From: an uncultured Bacteroidia bacterium
GTDB lineage: Bacteria > Bacteroidota > Bacteroidia > Bacteroidales > F082
Direction: 5' to 3'
Assembly: GCA_902800965.1 (NCBI GenBank)
Contig: CADCGK010000004.1
Span: 62,001 to 126,000 of the forward strand
Length of the DNA: 64,000 nucleotides
In this document: positions 44,209-52,123 of the stretch, piece after piece
Layout: each line of letters opens with the position of its first letter
Numbering within the stretch: position 1 is the first letter of the stretch
Made by a program: the position numbers and the translations under genes
The notes under the pieces: model-generated
The model's input: only the letters and a program-made list of their open reading frames with translations
Databases searched by the model: none
What the model was told of the DNA's origin: nothing

Positions 44209-44243
44209 GAATATAGAAGTCAGAAGAAAGAAGTAAGAATAAT
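44209..44243 (-). repeat. 7-bp tandem array just after dnaB
   Basis: Five units in 7-bp register, read on the plus strand as GAATATA, GAAGTCA, GAAGAAA, GAAGTAA and GAATAAT. It begins 3 nt after the dnaB stop. Unlike the other arrays it holds only one stop codon in the dnaB direction. Confidence 0.7.
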
Positions 44244-44246
44244 TCT

Positions 44247-45809
44247 TTAGAAGGGTGGATTGTATTCGTCGCTGATGCCGCCGGGCATAGGACCAAACGC
44301 ATCGTCGTCATTCATTCTGGAACCTACGATCACGGTGTTGTTGTTGAAGTTGGGATTCGGTCCCAAGGTGATCTCTTCGGAAGAGGAGAGGCGGTCTTGG
44401 CCAAATTCCTCGAATCTTGCATACTGGCCGATGAATCTCAGGTTGACTTCACCCAGCTTACCGTTACGGTGCTTGGCGATGTCGATGCAGGTGAAGCCTT
44501 GCGGCAGGTCGGGGTTCTCCGCCTCGTTTTTATAGTATTCCGGACGGTAGATGAACATCACCATGTCGGCGTCCTGCTCGATGGCACCCGACTCACGCAA
44601 GTCGGAGAGGATGGGCTTCTTCGATCCGGGACGCTGCTCCACGTTACGGCTTAGCTGTGACAGCGCCAGGACGGGGATCTCCAGCTCCTTGGCGAGGGCC
44701 TTCAACGACCTTGAGATCATGGAGATCTCCTGCTCACGGTTGCCGCCGCGTTCGGTCTTGGCGGTCATCAGCTGGAGGTAGTCGATGAAGATCATTTGGA
44801 TGTCGTGTTGTTGCTTCAGGCGGCGGCACTTGGCGCGGAGCTCGAACACGGAGAGCTGCGGCGTGTCGTCGATGAAGATGGGGGCGTCGATGAGCGGGGT
44901 GACTTTGGTGTTCAGCTGTTGCCACTCGTGTTCCGCGAGGTCGCCCGAACGGAGCTTGTCGGCGGTGAGGGAGGTCTCGGTGGAGATCAGACGGGTCACC
45001 AGCTGCACGGATGACATCTCGAGGGAGAAGAAAGCCACGGGACGCTTGAAATCGACGGCGGCGTTGCGCGCCAGGTTGAGTGCGAAAGCGGTTTTACCCA
45101 TGGAGGGACGTGCGGCCAGGATGATGAGGTCGGACTTCTGCCAGCCTTGGGTGATGCGGTCCAGCTCTGTGTAGCCTGAAGGCACGCCACGCAGCTTCTG
45201 GTCGCTGTTTTTGGCGTTCTGGATCTCGGTAATGGCCTTGTTCACCAAATCCTGCATCGAGTTGTAGCTCCTGCGCAGGTTGTTTTCGCTCACCTGAAAC
45301 AGCTTGTTCTCGGCGTTGTCGAGCAGGTCGAACACGTCAGTGGTGTCTTCGAAGGCTTTGTTGATGGTCTCGGAGGAAATCACGATGAGCTCGCGCTGGA
45401 TATGCTTCTGCATAATGATACGCGCGTGGTACTCGATGTTGGCAGCCGAAACGACGCGGTTGGTAAGCTTCGAGATGTAATAGGCACCACCTACCGATTC
45501 CAGCTCTCCAGCCTGTTTCAACTCGTTGGTCACCGTCAGGATATCGATGGGTTCCGACTTCCCGAAGAGGTCCTTGATGGCCTTAAAGATCTTCTGATGC
45601 GCTTCCTTGTAGAAGGCTTCAGGGGTCAGAATGTCGATGACTTCGTTGACGGCTTCTTTTTCCAGCATCAAGGCGCCCAAAACCACCTCTTCAAGATCGA
45701 CGGCTTGGGGTGGAATGCGTCCTTGGTTGGCTAAAAGTTGTTCAGGAGTGGCTTGCGTTCTCCGTTGCAAATTGTTGGAAAACGGTCTGGTAATGGTATC
45801 AGTAGGCAT
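44247..45809 (-). CDS. dnaB: Replicative DNA helicase DnaB
   Basis: 520 residues. The N-terminal helical domain starts near PPQAVDLEEVVLGALMLEKE. The RecA-like motor has Walker A ILAARPSMGKTAFALN, Walker B MIFIDYLQLM and the arginine-finger region VLALSQLSRNVEQRPG. The acidic, proline-rich C-terminal tail is typical of the phylum. It unwinds DNA at the replication fork. A single gene with its own promoter; no intein was seen. Confidence 0.97.
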   Translation of the reverse strand: MPTDTITRPFSNNLQRRTQATPEQLLANQGRIPPQAVDLEEVVLGALMLEKEAVNEVIDILTPEAFYKEAHQKIFKAIKDLFGKSEPIDILTVTNELKQAGELESVGGAYYISKLTNRVVSAANIEYHARIIMQKHIQRELIVISSETINKAFEDTTDVFDLLDNAENKLFQVSENNLRRSYNSMQDLVNKAITEIQNAKNSDQKLRGVPSGYTELDRITQGWQKSDLIILAARPSMGKTAFALNLARNAAVDFKRPVAFFSLEMSSVQLVTRLISTETSLTADKLRSGDLAEHEWQQLNTKVTPLIDAPIFIDDTPQLSVFELRAKCRRLKQQHDIQMIFIDYLQLMTAKTERGGNREQEISMISRSLKALAKELEIPVLALSQLSRNVEQRPGSKKPILSDLRESGAIEQDADMVMFIYRPEYYKNEAENPDLPQGFTCIDIAKHRNGKLGEVNLRFIGQYARFEEFGQDRLSSSEEITLGPNPNFNNNTVIVGSRMNDDDAFGPMPGGISDEYNPPF

Positions 45810-45858
45810 AAGTGTATCTCGAGTTTAAAAAGTGAAAATTCCGCTTTTTTTTGTGAGA

Positions 45859-45866
45859 CAAAATTA
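45859..45866 (-). promoter_or_regulatory. Possible promoter -7 box of dnaB
   Basis: TAATTTTG on the minus strand fits the consensus and gives a leader of about 46 nt. The spacer to a TTTG further upstream is short (16 nt), so confidence is moderate. Confidence 0.4.
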
Positions 45867-45920
45867 TAATATAATCACCTCTCAAAAGGCTGAAAAAACG
45901 CGTGAGTTATGAACAGGTAA

Positions 45921-47165
45921 TTATTTGAAAAAATGTTGATAAATACTCTTAATAGCTTCGTTTTCAGCTATTAAATCATCTTTTGTTTGTTCATAACTTG
46001 TCAAATCTTGTGCAAGCGCTTCAACAATTATCCTACTGTGTTCAAAGAGTTTAGCCCCGTGAAACATCGCCTCGAAGGTGTGTTGTAAACTCATTCCTTT
46101 TTTCAGGAGAGGGTGAAACATCTGGGCATTTTGGAGTACCTCGTATAAGTTAAAGACTTTATGCCACGGCAGCTGGTTGGGCGTGAAGGTGACCACCAGG
46201 TCATAGTGGCCGAGAAGGCTCTCCAGCAGGGTGATACCTTCTTGCCAGCAGCTGCGGTCGTCGATGCAGTTCCAGAAGGTGTGGCCATCTGGTTCGTTAT
46301 CGCCTGTGATGGCAAAGGCCAGCAGCATCTCTTGATAGGGTTTGGTGCCATCGAGTTCGGGAACGGCAGGGTAGTGGTAGAGGAGGCTGAGGTAGGCGAC
46401 GTTGCGAGGTTTGGGGCTTGGTGATTGGGCAAAGAGTGCCTTATAGTCGATGGTAAAGGGAACGTCGGGGCTCTCTTGCGGGACGTTCTTCCAGCAGTGC
46501 CCGATGAAGTCACATTCGTAAGGTTCCCGGCAATGTGGTCCGATGGCGACCGATGGTGCATGGGAGAGGGCCACCACGTTTTTCAGCCGCTCCACGTTGG
46601 CGGCGATGACGGGTTCCTGCTCCTTGGCATAATCGAGGACAGAGACGTGCTGAAACAGCTGTTTCACGTCGATGGGACCATGCTTTACATAGTCTCCGTT
46701 CAAATGCATCAGCTGGAAGTCGGAAAGGGGCACGCCACAGCCATGCAGTACGTAATATTGTAAAGCCGCATCGTTGTAGTATGTGGGGCTGAGCCGTAAG
46801 GAACTCTTCACTTCGATGGCTTTCCACTGCTCTCCGTCGCGCACTAAGATATCGACCATGACAAGGGTGTCGTTGTATTGAAACACGGCCTCATACATCA
46901 CGTTGACCATCGGGTTTTGGAGATTCTCCATGGTCTCGATTACCCTTTTCGGAAACTGCGATGGGGAGTTGGGTGCCATATTCACCCCGCCTGGAAAACA
47001 CTCCTGAGCAAGGATGCCCACATCGGTTCCCCGTTGGAACTTTGCACGCTTCTCGATGCTGAGCTTGTCCCGCAGATAGGGATGCTTCTTGGTCAAGTAT
47101 AAGGCCTTCTCGCATTGAAGGCCTTTTATATAGGTGGATTTCGAAAGAATGTGCTTGGAAATCAT
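45921..47165 (-). CDS. DUF2779 protein with PD-(D/E)XK-type nuclease domain
   Basis: 414 residues. The N-terminus LSKSTYIKGLQCEKALYLTK is the family entry motif. A RecB-like nuclease core follows: MVDILVRDG, then WKAIEVKSSL (the D...ExK pair near residues 115-130) and YYNDAALQYYVL. A four-cysteine cluster type region is suggested by HCREPYECDFIGHCW. The family is related to TM0106/Cas4-like nucleases; its role is not established. It overlaps the DUF4831 stop by 4 nt (ATGA), so both are one operon. Confidence 0.85.
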   Translation of the reverse strand: MISKHILSKSTYIKGLQCEKALYLTKKHPYLRDKLSIEKRAKFQRGTDVGILAQECFPGGVNMAPNSPSQFPKRVIETMENLQNPMVNVMYEAVFQYNDTLVMVDILVRDGEQWKAIEVKSSLRLSPTYYNDAALQYYVLHGCGVPLSDFQLMHLNGDYVKHGPIDVKQLFQHVSVLDYAKEQEPVIAANVERLKNVVALSHAPSVAIGPHCREPYECDFIGHCWKNVPQESPDVPFTIDYKALFAQSPSPKPRNVAYLSLLYHYPAVPELDGTKPYQEMLLAFAITGDNEPDGHTFWNCIDDRSCWQEGITLLESLLGHYDLVVTFTPNQLPWHKVFNLYEVLQNAQMFHPLLKKGMSLQHTFEAMFHGAKLFEHSRIIVEALAQDLTSYEQTKDDLIAENEAIKSIYQHFFK

Positions 47166-48220
47166 TCCATTCCCATGCTGACGATTTGACCGGTGTTAGG
47201 ATCCAAAGCCAATTTGGTTCTGCCAAGCGGAGCCAGCATGAAGGAGCCGAACTGGGCAATGATTTCACGGGTTTCGATGAGGACCTCGTCGCCTAGGCTT
47301 ACCTTGATGTAAGCCGTTTCAGGGATGCGGTAGAACAACTTGTTCTCATGGCTCAAGGTCTCAACAGCCGATTGGCTCAGTGGGTTGATGCTGCCAGTGG
47401 TTTGCAATGAGATGGCCTGAACCGTGATGGTTTTCTCGCCATAGACATCGGTGGAGAATCCTGAATATCTCGAGAATGAACCGACGGTCTGGGAGGGCAC
47501 TTCTTTCGAAAGCGTCACATAAACGGTTTGTACCACTGGAGTGACGACTCTTTTCCCGACGAAAAGGCTCAGGTATTCCTCTTCCATGGCATCGAGGTCG
47601 GCATACATCTGACGGTAGGTGTCGAGCGTGAAAGCGGTTTCCTGGAAACCAGTCAGCAACTTGATCTTTTCCTCGCGGATGCGGCTGATCATATCGGCAG
47701 CTGCACGGGCTTGTTGATCGGGACTTCTCATGCCGCTTGAACCATACTGGTATTTGAAAGTCTTGTTGTTGGAGGTAACCTTAACCTGAACAGGGGCCTT
47801 TACCTGTTCTTTGGTGGTCTCACCAATCATCCCAACACCTTCGAGGATGCCTTTGGAATTCAGGTAGAAGGGTTGGGCATCATTCTTTGCGTTCATGGAA
47901 ACGAAGAACGTGGCGTTTGGATCTGCCTCGGCGTATGTGCTCATGGCAACGTCTTTCAAAATATATTCAACGCCGTCACCATGGATGATGTCGGTGGCAC
48001 CGATCAAATAGGCATAGTCGCTGTAGGGACCTTCAACCAACTCCGTCTTGTCAACCATCAAGTCAAGCTGGATAATGGTGCGTGGCAAGGCGTAGTAGAT
48101 GCCTTTCTGTTGGCCAGGCATGGCTATCTTTGCATGGGTGATGACATATTGCGCTTGTGCGCCGCTCATTCCGATTGCCATCAAGACAATGGCCATAAGT
48201 ATTCTTTTTACGTGTTTCAT
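47162..48220 (-). CDS. DUF4831-family secreted protein
   Basis: 352 residues with a signal peptide (1-25, ending AQA). The following YALPRTIIQLDLMVDKTELVEGP and YLIGATDIIHGDGVEYILK segments match DUF4831, a Bacteroidetes family of unknown function. The region near residue 215 (RIREEKIKLLTGFQE) is helical; the rest is beta-rich. The start at 48220 begins the signal peptide. It is divergent from kdsA and coupled to the DUF2779 gene. Confidence 0.85.
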   Translation of the reverse strand: MKHVKRILMAIVLMAIGMSGAQAQYVITHAKIAMPGQQKGIYYALPRTIIQLDLMVDKTELVEGPYSDYAYLIGATDIIHGDGVEYILKDVAMSTYAEADPNATFFVSMNAKNDAQPFYLNSKGILEGVGMIGETTKEQVKAPVQVKVTSNNKTFKYQYGSSGMRSPDQQARAAADMISRIREEKIKLLTGFQETAFTLDTYRQMYADLDAMEEEYLSLFVGKRVVTPVVQTVYVTLSKEVPSQTVGSFSRYSGFSTDVYGEKTITVQAISLQTTGSINPLSQSAVETLSHENKLFYRIPETAYIKVSLGDEVLIETREIIAQFGSFMLAPLGRTKLALDPNTGQIVSMGME

Positions 48221-48276
48221 ATTGACCTCCAAAATAGATTTTTCCAAATAGGCTTCAAAAATAATAAAAATATTCA

Positions 48277-48284
48277 TAGTTTTG
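48277..48284 (+). promoter_or_regulatory. Promoter -7 box of kdsA
   Basis: TAGTTTTG fits TAnnTTTG; predicted leader about 13 nt to the ATG at 48300. Confidence 0.5.
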
Positions 48285-48299
48285 CAAAAAAATAATGGA

Positions 48300-49100
48300 A
48301 TGATCACCTATCCTTACAAGCAAGCGGGTCGTTTTTTCTTGATGGCGGGCCCTTGTGTCATCGAAGATGAGACTTCGCCTATGCACATTGCCGAGGTCCT
48401 CGTTGAAACGACCTCCAGGCTAGGAATCCCATATATCTTCAAGGCTTCGTACCGTAAAGCCAACCGTTCCAGATTGGATTCGTTTACCGGTATCGGTGAC
48501 GAAAAAGCCTTGAAAGTGCTGGGCAAGATCCGTGATACATTTGGAATTCCTGTCGTCACCGACATCCATACCGCTGAAGAGGCCGGTATGGCAGCTGAAT
48601 ATGCCGATGTTCTTCAGATCCCCGCTTTCCTTTGCCGCCAGACCGACTTGTTGGTGGCGGCCGCCAAGACAGGGAAGGTGGTCAACATCAAGAAAGGCCA
48701 GTTCCTTTCAGGTGAAAGCATGGGGTTTGCCGTTGAAAAAGTGAAGCTTTCGGGCAATGACAAGGTAATGCTCACTGAACGTGGCTCCATGTTCGGCTAC
48801 CAAGATCTGGTGGTGGACTATCGTAACATTCCCATTATGCAAGGCTTCGGCGTCCCAGTGGTCCTCGACGTGACGCATTCGCTGCAACGGCCCAACCAGA
48901 CTTCTGGCGTGACCGGAGGGAAGCCTGAGATGATCGGTGTCATCGCCAAGGCGGGCATCGCAGCAGGCGCCGACGGCATCTTCATGGAGACACATCCTGA
49001 TCCGGCACATGCCTTGTCGGATGGCGCCAATATGCTGCCGTTAGACAAAGTGGAGGGCCTATTGGAACAACTTCTAGCCCTGGCTACCGTATTGAATTGA
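48300..49100 (+). CDS. kdsA: 3-deoxy-8-phosphooctulonate synthase
   Basis: 266 residues of the KDO8P/DAHP synthase TIM-barrel family: FLMAGPCVIEDE, FKASYRKANRSR, TDIHTAEEAGMAAEYADVLQIPAFLCRQT and DVTHSLQRPNQ. It condenses phosphoenolpyruvate and arabinose 5-phosphate to KDO 8-phosphate for LPS inner core synthesis. The start at 48300 is preferred over an in-frame TTG at 48282, which lies in the promoter box. Its 3' end overlaps the convergent hydrolase gene by 17 nt. Confidence 0.96.
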   Translation: MITYPYKQAGRFFLMAGPCVIEDETSPMHIAEVLVETTSRLGIPYIFKASYRKANRSRLDSFTGIGDEKALKVLGKIRDTFGIPVVTDIHTAEEAGMAAEYADVLQIPAFLCRQTDLLVAAAKTGKVVNIKKGQFLSGESMGFAVEKVKLSGNDKVMLTERGSMFGYQDLVVDYRNIPIMQGFGVPVVLDVTHSLQRPNQTSGVTGGKPEMIGVIAKAGIAAGADGIFMETHPDPAHALSDGANMLPLDKVEGLLEQLLALATVLN

Positions 49101-50004
49101 CCATTAAACGAATCGCCTCAAATCCTTCTTTAATAGGAAATAGTGGGAAAGTGTGGAACATCCCTGGATACTCTACAGATTGTATCGGACATCCCAATTC
49201 CCTCATTTTTTCAGTTAGTAACAAGGCATCGACCTTGAGGATTTCGTTGCTGCCGTAGATCAACAGTGTGTCATCGGGGAAAGCGCTTACATCGCCATAG
49301 ACTGGACTTACCCAGGGATGGGTGGGGGGCAATTCACCTTGCCATCCTCCCATGATGCTTTCGATGCGTTCCAGCTTGATCATCTCATCCAAAGGTTGCA
49401 AAGCCTTCATCTCATCGCGGCGCGTGAAAGCGTTGTCAACGCATGGCGACATCAAGACCAGGGTGGAAACCGGCTGCCATCCACGCTGGGCGATCTCTTG
49501 CGTCATCGACATGGCCACATTGCCACCGAACGAGTCGCCCATTAACACCACTTTCTTAGCGCCCATCGGCATGACATGGCGCTCGTAAAAGTCGAGCATC
49601 ACGGCCATGTTGTCAACACAATGGTACTCGGGGTACTTGGGATAGATAGGCATCAGAATACGGCATCCTGTACGGATGGAAAGGTCGTGTACAAAACGCC
49701 AATGGAAGAAGACGGGCTGATAGATGCAAGCTCCTCCATGGATGTAGAGGATTAAGGTATCTTTGTTGCGACAAGGCTCAGCATTGAACACCTGCATGTT
49801 GAACCCGTTGGAGGCCTGAAACTGGGATTCCGTGAAATACTTTCGGAAATAACGCGGCACCCTGACGGGCTTCCGATTGATGTTGCGGCAATGCTCCAAC
49901 TCCTCCTGCACTTGCTCGGGGGTAGCGTCTTTTAAGGAGGCAAACATCACCTGAAGGTAACGTTGGGTGAACTGTTTCCCAGCACTCACAAAACCATCTG
50001 CCAT
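49084..50004 (-). CDS. Alpha/beta hydrolase, HSL-type esterase
   Basis: 306 residues. The oxyanion-hole motif is ILYIHGGACIYQP, the nucleophile elbow VLMGDSFGGNVAMS, and the remaining triad candidates are the Asp near YGSNEILKVDALL and the His in GMFHTFPLFP. It is a cytoplasmic carboxylesterase or lipase of unknown substrate. No signal peptide. It begins 1 nt after the mechanosensitive channel stop, so it belongs to the lipid-kinase/channel run on the minus strand. Confidence 0.87.
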   Translation of the reverse strand: MADGFVSAGKQFTQRYLQVMFASLKDATPEQVQEELEHCRNINRKPVRVPRYFRKYFTESQFQASNGFNMQVFNAEPCRNKDTLILYIHGGACIYQPVFFHWRFVHDLSIRTGCRILMPIYPKYPEYHCVDNMAVMLDFYERHVMPMGAKKVVLMGDSFGGNVAMSMTQEIAQRGWQPVSTLVLMSPCVDNAFTRRDEMKALQPLDEMIKLERIESIMGGWQGELPPTHPWVSPVYGDVSAFPDDTLLIYGSNEILKVDALLLTEKMRELGCPIQSVEYPGMFHTFPLFPIKEGFEAIRLMVNSIR

Positions 50005-50005
50005 G

Positions 50006-51229
50006 TCAAACCTTTCTTTGGAAGATCTTCAAATCAAACAACGGAGCAGCCGCGATGATGTGGTCGAAGATGTCGCTTTGCAACTCTTCGTACTTGACCC
50101 ATTCCTTATCGAGGCTGAAGGCATACACCTGCAACGGAATGCCGAACTCGTTGGGTTGCAGCTGACGCACCATCATCGTCATGTTGTGGTTGAGCTTCGG
50201 GTTGGCATTGATGTAGGCCAAGATATAAGCGCGGAACACGCCCAGGTTGGTCTGCTGTCGCCCGTTGACGATGTTGCTGGTGTCGATGTTGTTGGCCTTG
50301 TTGTATTCGGCGATGTCCGCTTCCTTCTGCTCGATAAAAGAGCTGATACGCTCAATTTGCTTGAAACGATCGATCATCTCTGGCGTGCAGAACTTCACCG
50401 ACGACGTGTCGATGGTGATGCTTCGCATGATCCTTCGTCCGCCGCCTTCCGACATGCCTCGCCAATTGGTAAACTGGTTGGTCACCATGGAAGAGGTCGG
50501 GATGGTGGTGATCGTATTGTCGAAATTCTGCACCTTCACGCTAGTGAGGTTGATCTCTGTCACGGTGCCGTCAGCCTTGTCCATCACAATCCAGTCGCCG
50601 ATGCGGAGCATGTCGTTCAAGGTCAGCTGGATGCTCCCGACAAAGCCCAGGATTACGTTTTGGAATACCAATAACAACACGGCTGACAGGGTGCCCAATC
50701 CGATGATGACAGAGCTGATTCGCTTTCCCATCAGGAAGGAGATGATCAGCAGCACACAGATGATGATGAGGATGATCTTGATGGTCTGGACCAACCCGGT
50801 AAGCGGCTTTACCTTGGCGGTCTGGTGCATGTTATAGATGTCGCTGCAAACATTCACAACGGAGAAAAGCACCATGGTGGTCACCACGATGATATAGAGG
50901 ATGCTGGCAGTCATGATAAAGCGCTGCGCAGTGGGGAAGTCGGGGAGGGCGGTATGGGTGCACTTCAAGACGAGTATCACGGGAATCAGCAAGCAGATGC
51001 GCATCAGCACCTTGTTGTTGATGACTTGATCGTCGTATTTCGTTTCCGTCTTCAAGATAAACTTATACACCGTTTTCTTGATGATGAATCGCGCAAGGTA
51101 CAGGAGAAGGATGCCGACAACCAACACGGCGATGAAAGCGATAGCTTCAGAAATCATGGAGGCATAGTAAGTGCTGGCGCCCATGTTGCTGAATAAATTG
51201 TAAAGGATTTGGATGAGTTTCGTGATCAT
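50006..51229 (-). CDS. MscS-family mechanosensitive ion channel (YbdG-like)
   Basis: 407 residues. Four or five N-terminal helices are followed by the MscS pore and beta domain: GLGTLSAVLLLVFQNVILGF, IGDWIVMDKADGTVTEINL and FDNTITTIPTSSMVTNQFTN. Its length and the cytoplasmic extension resemble YbdG rather than the short MscS. It would release solutes on hypo-osmotic shock. It lies 18 nt after the lipid kinase gene. Confidence 0.92.
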   Translation of the reverse strand: MITKLIQILYNLFSNMGASTYYASMISEAIAFIAVLVVGILLLYLARFIIKKTVYKFILKTETKYDDQVINNKVLMRICLLIPVILVLKCTHTALPDFPTAQRFIMTASILYIIVVTTMVLFSVVNVCSDIYNMHQTAKVKPLTGLVQTIKIILIIICVLLIISFLMGKRISSVIIGLGTLSAVLLLVFQNVILGFVGSIQLTLNDMLRIGDWIVMDKADGTVTEINLTSVKVQNFDNTITTIPTSSMVTNQFTNWRGMSEGGGRRIMRSITIDTSSVKFCTPEMIDRFKQIERISSFIEQKEADIAEYNKANNIDTSNIVNGRQQTNLGVFRAYILAYINANPKLNHNMTMMVRQLQPNEFGIPLQVYAFSLDKEWVKYEELQSDIFDHIIAAAPLFDLKIFQRKV

Positions 51230-51247
51230 GGGGATTCAATGATTGAA

Positions 51248-52123
51248 TTAGACAATGACATGAAGCGAGAGTGGGTTGATCTTGATATGAAGGTCTTTCT
51301 CAAACATCACCGACTCGCCGTCGATGTTGACCACGGCGGGCTCGGGACGTATGATGGTGGCTTCCTCGGTTTGGATGATATCGACTTTGGGCGACTTGTC
51401 CATGTTCTTGCTCAGGAAATAGCTGCCCACGATGGGAAGTTCCAAGGGGTTGGGCTTCCTGACGATACAGAGATCGACTTTGCCGTCCCACAAAGAGGCT
51501 TTGGGAGAGATAGGCACATCATATCCCATCTGGTTGGAGTTGGCGAAAGAGATGAAAAAGGCTTTGGTCGTAAAGGTACGGTCAGGCAGCTGGATGGTGT
51601 ATTCCTTCTCGCCAAGATGGAAATAGTTTTTGACGATATAGCGAAAATAGGTGTTGAAGCCGCGATGCGGATCTTTGGCGTAGTCGTCGGCGACTTGGGC
51701 ATCATACCCCGTTCCGGAGATGCTGATGAATGGCACATCGTTCACTTCGACGGTGTCGATCTTGCACACGGCGGCACGGTTGATCAGCTCCAGAGCCTTG
51801 ACAGGCTCCAAGGGGATGTTAAGGCAACGTGAGAGCCCGTTGCCGGAACCACAGGGGATCACGGCCAAGGCGATGTCGGTGCCGATGAGACGAGTGCCTA
51901 CCTCGTTGATGGATCCGTCACCACCAGCTACCGCCACGATGTCGTAATGGCCCTCGATGGCTTCCTGGACCAGCACCTTGGAATGACCTGCGTATTCCGA
52001 AACCTTGATGTCGTAATCGAAACGCTTATGGTTCAGCACGCTCTCAATTTGACTCGCCAGGTTTTTCCGGTGCTTCTTGCCAGATATCGGGTTGATGATG
52101 AACCGTATCTTCTGCTTGCTCAT
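51248..52123 (-). CDS. Diacylglycerol kinase-like lipid kinase (YegS/DgkB type)
   Basis: 291 residues. The catalytic domain starts IRFIINPISGKKHRKN, with the nucleotide motif VAVAGGDGSINEVG and IPCGSGNGLSR. It would phosphorylate diacylglycerol or a related lipid. The start at 52123 is fixed by the family N-terminus (a few residues before NPISG), yet the preceding gene ends only at 52044, so the genes overlap by 80 nt in different frames. Confidence 0.9.
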   Translation of the reverse strand: MSKQKIRFIINPISGKKHRKNLASQIESVLNHKRFDYDIKVSEYAGHSKVLVQEAIEGHYDIVAVAGGDGSINEVGTRLIGTDIALAVIPCGSGNGLSRCLNIPLEPVKALELINRAAVCKIDTVEVNDVPFISISGTGYDAQVADDYAKDPHRGFNTYFRYIVKNYFHLGEKEYTIQLPDRTFTTKAFFISFANSNQMGYDVPISPKASLWDGKVDLCIVRKPNPLELPIVGSYFLSKNMDKSPKVDIIQTEEATIIRPEPAVVNIDGESVMFEKDLHIKINPLSLHVIV

